From Streptomyces sp. NRRL F-525 (GTDB taxonomy: Bacteria; Actinomycetota; Actinomycetes; Streptomycetales; Streptomycetaceae), in contig NZ_JNXE01000027.1 in NCBI RefSeq assembly GCF_000716605.1, positions 1 through 64,000 of the forward strand: a stretch of DNA of 64,000 bases. Reading direction: 5' to 3'. The notes beneath the pieces are model-generated. The model was not told the DNA's origin. It saw nothing but the letters and a program-made list of their open reading frames with translations, and made no database searches. Of this stretch, positions 34,478 through 40,544 are shown piece by piece. A program made the position numbers and the translations under genes. Position 1 is the first letter of the stretch. Every line of letters starts with the position of its first letter.

Positions 34478-35923
34478 TCAGTTCTCGCTCTCGCCCTGGC
34501 GGGAAGCGGTTTCCGCGGCCTTCGCCGCCGCGCTGCCCGGACGCTTGCGGGCCACCCATCCCTCGATATTCCGCTGCTGGCCACGGGCCACGGCCAGCGA
34601 ACCGGGCGGTACGTCCTTCGTGATCACGGAGCCGGCGGCGGTGTAGCTGCCGTCCCCGACCGTGACGGGTGCCACAAACATATTGTCCGAACCCGTCCGG
34701 CAATGCGATCCCACGGTGGTGTGGTGTTTGTCCTTGCCGTCGTAGTTCACGAAGACGCTGGCGGCACCGATGTTGGTGTACTCACCGATCGTCGCGTCCC
34801 CGACATAGGAGAGGTGCGGGACCTTCGTGCCCTCGCCGATCGTCGCGTTCTTCGTCTCGACGTACGTGCCGATCTTGCCCTTCGCGCCCAGGCGGGTGCC
34901 GGGACGGAGGTAGGCGAACGGGCCGACGGACGCCTGCGGGCCGATGTGCGAGCTGACGGCGACGGTGTTGTCGACGCGGGCGCCGGCCTCGACGGTGGTG
35001 TCCGTCAGGCGGGTGTTGGGGCCGACCTCGGCGCCCTCGCCGAGGTGGGTGGCGCCGTGCAGCTGGGTGCCGGGGTGGACGATCGCGTCCTGGCCGAAGG
35101 TGACGGCGACGTCGATCCAGGTGGTGGCCGGGTCGATGACGGTGACGCCGGCGAGCATGGCCTCGGTGAGCAGGCGGTCGTTCAGGATGCGGCGGGCCTC
35201 GGAGAGCTGGACGCGGTTGTTGATGCCGGCGATCTCGCGGTGGTCGGCCGCGACGGAGGCGCCGACGCGGTGTCCGGCCTCGCGCAGGATGCCGAGGACG
35301 TCGGTGAGGTACTCCTCGCCCTGGCTGTTGTCGGTGCGCACCTTGCCGAGCGCGTCGGCGAGCAGCTGACCGTCGAAGGCGAAGACCCCGGAGTTGATCT
35401 CGCGGATCGCGCGCTGCGAGTCGGAGGCGTCCTTGTGCTCGACGATCGCGGTCACCGCGCCGGAGGCGCCGTCGCGGACGATGCGGCCGTAGCCGGTGGC
35501 GTCGGGGACCTCGGCGGTCAGGACCGTCACCGCGTTGCCGTCGGTGGTGTGGTTGGCGGCGAGGGTGCGGAGGGTCTCGCCGCGGAGGAGGGGGGTGTCG
35601 CCGCAGACGACGACCACGGTGCCGTCGACGGTGCCGAGTTCTTCGAGCGCCATGCGTACGGCGTGACCCGTGCCGTTCTGCTCGGCCTGGACCGCGGTCC
35701 GTACGCCGGGGTCGGTCTCACCGAGGTGGGCGGTCACCTGCTCGCGGGCGTGGCCCACGACGACGACCAGGTTCTCCGGCTCCAACTCGCGGGCGGCGGC
35801 CAGCACATGACCGACCAGGGTCCGGCCGCAGAGCTCGTGCAGGACCTTCGGTGTGGCCGACTTCATACGGGTGCCCTCACCCGCTGCGAGGACGACGACG
35901 GCTGCCGGGCGAATGGCGCTCAC
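34478..35923 (-). CDS. glmU: Bifunctional GlmU (GlcNAc-1-P uridyltransferase / GlcN-1-P acetyltransferase)
   Basis: A 481-residue enzyme for the last two steps to UDP-GlcNAc. The N-terminal uridyltransferase has VVLAAGEGTRMKSATPKVLH and QNGTGHAV. The C-terminal left-handed beta-helix hexapeptide repeats run from about residue 255 (VTFGQDAIVHPGTQLHG, VGPFAYLRPG), with KNATIGEGTKVPHLSYVGDA containing the acetyltransferase active-site region. The GTG start is at 35923. It heads glmU-prs-rplY-pth and lies downstream of tRNA-Gln on the same strand. Confidence 0.96.
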   Translation of the reverse strand: MSAIRPAAVVVLAAGEGTRMKSATPKVLHELCGRTLVGHVLAAARELEPENLVVVVGHAREQVTAHLGETDPGVRTAVQAEQNGTGHAVRMALEELGTVDGTVVVVCGDTPLLRGETLRTLAANHTTDGNAVTVLTAEVPDATGYGRIVRDGASGAVTAIVEHKDASDSQRAIREINSGVFAFDGQLLADALGKVRTDNSQGEEYLTDVLGILREAGHRVGASVAADHREIAGINNRVQLSEARRILNDRLLTEAMLAGVTVIDPATTWIDVAVTFGQDAIVHPGTQLHGATHLGEGAEVGPNTRLTDTTVEAGARVDNTVAVSSHIGPQASVGPFAYLRPGTRLGAKGKIGTYVETKNATIGEGTKVPHLSYVGDATIGEYTNIGAASVFVNYDGKDKHHTTVGSHCRTGSDNMFVAPVTVGDGSYTAAGSVITKDVPPGSLAVARGQQRNIEGWVARKRPGSAAAKAAETASRQGESEN

Positions 35924-36002
35924 GGGTTTGCCCTTCGGCTTCGGAATGCTGGGGGGTGGACATTCGCAGGATACCGGGGCGTTTCATGGGGGACATGAGA
36001 GT

Positions 36003-36028
36003 GGGCCCTGACTGTGCTGTCAGGGCCC
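36003..36028 (-). terminator. Terminator downstream of tRNA-Gln
   Basis: GGGCCCTGAC and GTCAGGGCCC form a perfect 10-bp stem with a 6-nt loop, about 70 bp beyond the 3' end of the tRNA and 80 bp before glmU on the - strand. Confidence 0.65.
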
Positions 36029-36098
36029 TAACAGGGGTGCTGGGGGAGGGAGTTGCTCAGGTGCCGATCAGATGTCGATCAGTCGCGATCGGTTTTTG

Positions 36099-36170
36099 CT
36101 CCCCCGCCAGGACTCGAACCCGGACAAATGGCACCAAAAGCCACGGTGCTGCCAATTACACCACGGGGGA
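36099..36170 (-). tRNA. tRNA-Gln (anticodon TTG)
   Basis: A 72-nt tRNA with acceptor arms TCCCCCG/CGGGGGA and discriminator G. The anticodon arm is GTGGC-TTTTGGT-GCCAT, so the anticodon is TTG. The T-arm is CCGGG-TTCGAGT-CCTGG. CCA is not encoded. It is a single isolated gene between the kinase at 36365 (+) and glmU (-). Confidence 0.95.
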
Positions 36171-36364
36171 TCAAACTCGTGAGAACCGGACATTTAGCCT
36201 GGTCGCCGAGTGGGCACAGAACACTATGCCGTACGTGATGCCCTCCGTGCGACGGGACTTGTCGAGGGTGATCGGTTTCGTGGCTGTTCGATTACGCGCC
36301 GTGGTGTGGGCAGGTCGCGAAAACTCGCCGGAAAAGCGGGCCTGAACGCCCGTAGGCTGGAGGC

Positions 36365-37687
36365 ATGACCACGACGGGGGAAGACCATGCCGCGGCCCGG
36401 GGAGGGCCGGGGTGGTGGACCAGGTGGCGCAGTGCGGTGCTGGACACGGGGCTCGCGGTGGGGTCCGCCGCGGAGTGCGGGGCGGAGGGGGTCCGGTTCG
36501 CGCACGACGCGGGGATCCCGGCCGCGGTGGGGGTCGTCTTCGGGGTGCTGGCCGGGTCGGCGCTGATCGTCCGGCGGAAGTGGCCCATCGCGGTCGTGCT
36601 GGTGTCCATCGCCATCACCCCGGCCCAGATGGGTTACCTGATGGGCATCGTGGGGCTGTACACCCTGGCTGCCTCCGAGTTGCCGCGCCGGATCATCGGA
36701 TCGCTCGCCGGGATGTCCTTCCTCGGGATGCTGATCGTCATGTTCGTGCGGGTACGGCAGGACATGCAGCGGGGGACGTGGGAACTGGGGGACTGGTTCG
36801 TTCCGTTCGCCTCCATCACCACGGCGGTCGGGATGACCGCGCCGCCCGTGCTGCTCGGGCTGTACGTGGGTGCGAGGCGGCGGTTGATGGAGAGTCTCCG
36901 GGAGCGCGCTGACAGCCTGGAGCGGGAGCTTCAGCTCCTGGCGGAACGTGCCGAGGAGCGTGCCGAGTGGGCGCGGGGTGAGGAGCGGACCCGGATCGCG
37001 CGGGAGATGCACGACGTCGTCGCGCATCGGGTGAGTCTGATGGTCGTGCATGCGGCGGCGCTGCAGGCCGTTGCCCGGAAGGATCCCGAGAAGGCCGTCA
37101 AGAACGCGGCGCTCGTGGGGGACATGGGGCGGCAGGCTCTCACCGAACTGCGGGAGATGCTCGGGGTGTTGAGGAGCGGTGACAGCCGGGACGCGCGCGA
37201 GCGGGCGGCCGTGCCGCTGGTCGCGGTGGGGGTTGCCGCGGCGGCTGCGGCTGCGGCTTCTCGGGCCGTGGAGGACGAGGGTGCGGGGGACGGGCCCTGT
37301 CTGTCGGACGTGGACGAGTTGCTCGGGCAGTCGGCGGCGGCCGGGATGGCCGTGGATCTCTCGGTGGAGGGGGAGACGCGGTCGTACGCGGCGGAGATCG
37401 AGCAGACCGCGTACCGGGTGGTGCAGGAGGCGTTGACGAACGTCCACAAGCACGCGGCGGGGGCGAAGACGCATGTGCGGCTCGCGCACCGGGTGTCGGA
37501 GATCGCGATGCAGGTCGAGAACGAGCCGCCGCCGGAGTTGGCGTCTGCGTCGGCTGCGCGGTTGCCCTCTGGGGGGAACGGGCTGGTGGGGATGCGGGAG
37601 CGGGTGCTCGCGCTGGGCGGGGTGTTTGTTTCGGGGCCTACGGATGCGGGTGGGTTTCGGGTGTCGGCGGTTATTCCGGCGGCTTGA
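36365..37687 (+). CDS. Orphan NarX-type (HisKA_3) sensor histidine kinase
   Basis: A 440-residue membrane kinase. The N-terminus has about four to five helices (about 40-65, 75-95, 98-125, 145-165) with short loops, so it likely senses within the membrane. A coiled linker follows, then the dimerisation helix EERTRIAREMHDVVAHRVSLMVVHAAAL with the phospho-His. The C-terminal HATPase has N-box EALTNVHKHA and G-box GGNGLVGMRERV, with an Ala-rich insert (about 285-305) before it. GGAGG is only 1 bp from the ATG, too close, whereas TAGGCT (36353-36358) lies 6 bp upstream, so the mRNA may be leaderless. No response regulator is adjacent. Confidence 0.87.
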   Translation: MTTTGEDHAAARGGPGWWTRWRSAVLDTGLAVGSAAECGAEGVRFAHDAGIPAAVGVVFGVLAGSALIVRRKWPIAVVLVSIAITPAQMGYLMGIVGLYTLAASELPRRIIGSLAGMSFLGMLIVMFVRVRQDMQRGTWELGDWFVPFASITTAVGMTAPPVLLGLYVGARRRLMESLRERADSLERELQLLAERAEERAEWARGEERTRIAREMHDVVAHRVSLMVVHAAALQAVARKDPEKAVKNAALVGDMGRQALTELREMLGVLRSGDSRDARERAAVPLVAVGVAAAAAAAASRAVEDEGAGDGPCLSDVDELLGQSAAAGMAVDLSVEGETRSYAAEIEQTAYRVVQEALTNVHKHAAGAKTHVRLAHRVSEIAMQVENEPPPELASASAARLPSGGNGLVGMRERVLALGGVFVSGPTDAGGFRVSAVIPAA

Positions 37688-37693
37688 GTTGTC

Positions 37694-37765
37694 GGGTGCG
37701 GGTCCGGTGGGGGCTGGTCGCGCCCACGCGGCGGTAGCCGCAAATGTCACAGCCCCGCGCCCCTA
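37694..37765 (-). repeat. Dispersed Streptomyces intergenic repeat, copy C (inverted)
   Basis: Read on the - strand it begins TAGGGGCGCGGGGCTGTGAC and ends GACCAGCCCCCACCGG. It starts 7 bp after the kinase stop and is almost identical to copy D at 44291. It can fold through GGGGCTG/CAGCCCC. Confidence 0.8.
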
Positions 37766-37982
37766 GGTTGTGAGGGGTGCGGCTTCGTGGGTGGGTGCCG
37801 GTGCGTCGTGGTTTGCCCGCGGTTCGTTTGGGGTCGGCGCCGCGCCGGGGGGTCTCCGTCCTCGGATCGGCGCGGCAAGGTTCCTCAAGAGTGCGGCGGT
37901 GTGAGCGCCGACCGCTGCGGGCGGACACCCCCCGACACGACGCCTTACCGCCGTACGCGGCTTGCCGGCCGCTTGGCTCAGG

Positions 37983-38483
37983 TCAGCCCGCCGTCAGGCG
38001 TACCGGCTCTATGCCTGAGATCAGGGACGCCAGGGCCTGGTCGATGTCGGGGCCGAGGTACCAGTCGCCGGTGTGGTCCAGGGCGTAGACGCGGCCCTCG
38101 GAGTCGATGGCCAGGAGGGACTGGGTGTCCGGTTCCTCGCCCAGGGGGCTGACGTCGGTGTCCAGGGCTCGGCCCAGGTCGCCGAGGGTGCGGGCCATGT
38201 GGAGGCCGTGCAGGGGGTCCAGGTGGAGTGCGACGGGGGAGATCTGGCGGCCGGGGCCGGAGGGTGTGATGCGCAGGCCGCCGAACTCGGCCCAGGCCTC
38301 CACCGCCGCCGGGAACACGGCGTGCTGGTGGCCCGCGGGCGAGGTGTGGTCGCGCAGGGTGTCCGCCCAGATCTCGGCCTGCTTTATGTCCCAGCGGCCG
38401 GGCTGCCAGCCGGCGTCGCGCAGGGCTGCGTCCACGGGTACGGAGAAGCGCGTGGAGTAGTGGCGGTCGCGGTCGGCTTGCAT
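37983..38483 (-). CDS. SUKH-3 family immunity-type protein
   Basis: A 166-residue protein that matches the SUKH-3 pattern: an N-terminal 'AGWxPGRW' (DAGWQPGRWDIKQAEIWAD), AVEAWAEFGGLRI in the middle, LDPLHG, PLGEE, and the closing LLAIDSEGRVYALDHTGDWYLGPDIDQAL. SUKH proteins are immunity factors for nucleic-acid-degrading or -modifying toxins. ATG 38483 follows GAAGGCAG. It lies 114 bp downstream of a YwqJ-type deaminase gene on the same strand, so the pair is read as toxin-type enzyme and protector. That pairing is inference. Confidence 0.8.
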   Translation of the reverse strand: MQADRDRHYSTRFSVPVDAALRDAGWQPGRWDIKQAEIWADTLRDHTSPAGHQHAVFPAAVEAWAEFGGLRITPSGPGRQISPVALHLDPLHGLHMARTLGDLGRALDTDVSPLGEEPDTQSLLAIDSEGRVYALDHTGDWYLGPDIDQALASLISGIEPVRLTAG

Positions 38484-38513
38484 CTGCCTTCGATCGTCGG
38501 CGTCAGGGACGGT

Positions 38514-38544
38514 GGAGCTGTAGAGCTGTAGAGCTGTAGGGCTG
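38514..38544 (+). repeat. Four 8-bp tandem units (TAGAGCTG)
   Basis: GGAGCTG, TAGAGCTG, TAGAGCTG and TAGGGCTG are in direct succession between the deaminase and SUKH-3 genes. It is a short slippage-type repeat in the region that sets the spacing between the two genes. Confidence 0.7.
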
Positions 38545-38597
38545 TGGTGCCGGTGGTGCGGTGGTGGTGAAGGTCTTTGGTGTTTACGGGGGTGGGG

Positions 38598-39128
38598 TCA
38601 GCCCGTTTCCGTCGTGGGGTCGACGACTCTTACGCCGAAGTGGGCGCTGAGGGCTGTGCAGGCCTGGCAGGGGGGCGCGAAGCTGCCGTGCAGGGGGTCG
38701 CCGTCCTCGCGGATGCGGCGGGCGGTGAGCTTGGCCTGTTTGAGGGTTTTGCGGGCCTCGCCGTTGGTCATCGGCTTGCGGGCGGCGCGCTTGCTGCGGG
38801 CCTCGTCGGCGGCGGTGATGTGGCGGGAGATCAGGATCGCCTCGGCGCAGCGGCCGGTGAAGCGGTCGCGCTGGGCGCTGGTGAGGGTGTCCAGGAAGTC
38901 CTGCACCAGCGGGTGCAGCGCGGGTGGCTGGTCGCCGCGGGCCGCGGTGCCGGTGAGGGTGGTGGCGCCGCGCACGGAGAGGGCGGCGGCGACGGTCGGG
39001 AGTATGCCGTCACGGCGGTGGCTGAGGGTCGGTGCCTGCCGTCTCTCGGTGGCGCTCCAGCCGACCCTGGGGTCGCCGGAAGGCCCGGTCTGCGCCCCGG
39101 TGTGCGGTCCCGTCTGCGTCGCGTTCAT
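38598..39128 (-). CDS. YwqJ-type deaminase-fold protein
   Basis: A 176-residue protein. The zinc-dependent deaminase signature is CAE at 94-96 (FTGRCAEAILI) and PCxxC at 153-157 (APPCQACTAL). It ends in the FGVRVVD strand typical of YwqJ-like members, known as C-terminal toxin domains of polymorphic toxins. Here the domain stands almost alone, preceded by about 70 residues of polar, Thr/Gly-rich sequence and no signal peptide. Start ATG 39128 is about 9 bp from GGAGGGG; ATG 39137 abuts it. The likely substrate is a nucleic acid base, unproven. It is followed by the SUKH-3 gene and divergent from two toxin-immunity fusions. Confidence 0.8.
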   Translation of the reverse strand: MNATQTGPHTGAQTGPSGDPRVGWSATERRQAPTLSHRRDGILPTVAAALSVRGATTLTGTAARGDQPPALHPLVQDFLDTLTSAQRDRFTGRCAEAILISRHITAADEARSKRAARKPMTNGEARKTLKQAKLTARRIREDGDPLHGSFAPPCQACTALSAHFGVRVVDPTTETG

Positions 39129-39534
39129 GATCGTCATCCCCTCCCGAGCATCCCCCGGCGGGTCACAGAGTGCCAAATGCCGTGGCTGGTGCGGTAGCTG
39201 GGGCGGTGCGACACGCCAGGGCTTCGGCGGGCTGTCACGACGGGGTGACGGCAGGTCACGGAAGTGAGGGTTCGGTGACGGGTGCGGTGCGTTCGGTGAG
39301 GAGTGCGGTGAGCGGGTGCGGCCGACCGCTGCCGGTGACCGGTGTCGCCGTACCGCATAGGCTGTCCGCACCGCGATCCACGCGGTCGACGCGTGGAGAC
39401 ACGCGGGGAGACGGTCGAACGCAGACGTCAAGAAGAACAAGAAGAAGACGAGACAGTCGATACGGGGCGTAGTGGGGCGAGTTGGATATTCGGCCTGCTG
39501 TGAATCGTACTGAATGCCGCAGGGGGCAACCGCC
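39129..39534. promoter_or_regulatory. Divergent control region of the deaminase / nuclease-SUKH genes
   Basis: A 406-bp stretch without a gene. GTGACC (39335-39340) and TAGGCT (39358-39363), 17 bp apart, form a candidate promoter for the + strand genes. Directly after it is an inverted repeat with 8-bp arms, TCCACGCG-GTCGA-CGCGTGGA (39377-39397). An A/G-rich tract (about 39429-39452, AAGAAGAACAAGAAGAAGA) follows. The left part has many GGTGA/GCGGTG repeats without clear symmetry. Confidence 0.55.
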
Positions 39535-40536
39535 ATGACGACAGGTCGGCTCGGGCAGCGAGCCGCGCCACCGAACGCGGCCTACGCCGGGCAGGTCGTG
39601 CACTTCCCGGACCCGGTCCGGGCGGCCCGTCACCCGCGAGGGGTGCGGATGGACGAGCACGGCTATCCCGACTTCTCGCCGTACGCGCGCGCCGCGGCCG
39701 AGATCGCGGAGCCCCCGGAGGGCTTCGGCGTCGACGAACTGCGCCTCACGGACTACGTGTCGGCGAACGCGGCCCTCGCCGCGACCGGTCATGAGCTGTG
39801 GGACACCGTGCCCGCGGTGGCCACCCCGCACGGCTGGACCTGGCACCACGTGGTCGGCACCCGGCGCCTCGAACTCGTCCCCGTCGACGTGAAGGCGCTG
39901 CTGCGCCACCACGGCGGGATCGCCACGGCCGCCGTCGACCACGCCAAGCGCGGCACCCGCCCGCTCCAGGAGACCCGCCCCGCGCACTTCGGCCTGCCGA
40001 AGTCGACGGTCGCGGTGACCGAGGCGCAGGTGCAGGGCGTCGAGGAGGACCTCGGCTACCGGCTCCCGGGCGCCTACCGCTCGTTCCTCAAGGCGGCCGG
40101 GGGCTCCGCGCCCGTCGGCACCGCCCTGGACGCCGAGTTGGGGCTGCTGATCGACCAGCCGTTCTTCACGGTCCGCGACGAGGCCGCCGTCAACGACCTC
40201 GTGTACGTCAACAAATGCCTGCGCGACCATCTCACCAAGGACTACCTGGCCGTCGGCTTCGTCCAGGGCGGCCTGCTCGCGGTGAAGGTGAAGGGGCAGG
40301 CGATCGGTTCGGTCTGGTTCTGCGCCTACGACGACGCCCGCGACGTCGACCCGTCCCAGGCTCCGGCCGACCGCGTCGAGCGGTTGTTGCTGCGTGCCGG
40401 TGACGACTTCGACCAGTTCCTCGCCCGACTCGCGGGAAATCCCCCGGAGTTGGAGACGGTGGCGAATCTGATGGTGGACGGCGGGTTCGCCCAGTCCGTT
40501 CCGGTGTCGTCCGCGGCGCCTGCGGTGGGGGAGTGA
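39535..40536 (+). CDS. WHH-type HNH nuclease domain fused to SUKH (SMI1/KNR4) domain
   Basis: A 333-residue protein with two parts. The N-terminal part (about 45-130) reads like the WHH/LHH HNH-toxin family: GYPDFSPYA, then DELRLTDYVSANAA, then GWTWHH (W103 H104 H105), LELVPVDV and RHHGG (H125, H126). One family His is replaced (VKALL where LHxxx is usual). The C-terminal part (about 155-310) is SUKH: VEEDLGYRLPGAYRSFLKAAGG...DYLAVGFVQGG. The toxin-type and immunity-type modules are thus in one chain, with no signal peptide. ATG 39535 has AGGGGG upstream. It overlaps the next gene by GTGA and forms an operon with it. Confidence 0.75.
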   Translation: MTTGRLGQRAAPPNAAYAGQVVHFPDPVRAARHPRGVRMDEHGYPDFSPYARAAAEIAEPPEGFGVDELRLTDYVSANAALAATGHELWDTVPAVATPHGWTWHHVVGTRRLELVPVDVKALLRHHGGIATAAVDHAKRGTRPLQETRPAHFGLPKSTVAVTEAQVQGVEEDLGYRLPGAYRSFLKAAGGSAPVGTALDAELGLLIDQPFFTVRDEAAVNDLVYVNKCLRDHLTKDYLAVGFVQGGLLAVKVKGQAIGSVWFCAYDDARDVDPSQAPADRVERLLLRAGDDFDQFLARLAGNPPELETVANLMVDGGFAQSVPVSSAAPAVGE

Positions 40537-40544
40537 GCTGGACG

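Noticed and set aside
38514..38544. CRISPR-like array
   Set aside because: Units are 8 bp with no spacers and no cas genes; it is a slippage repeat.
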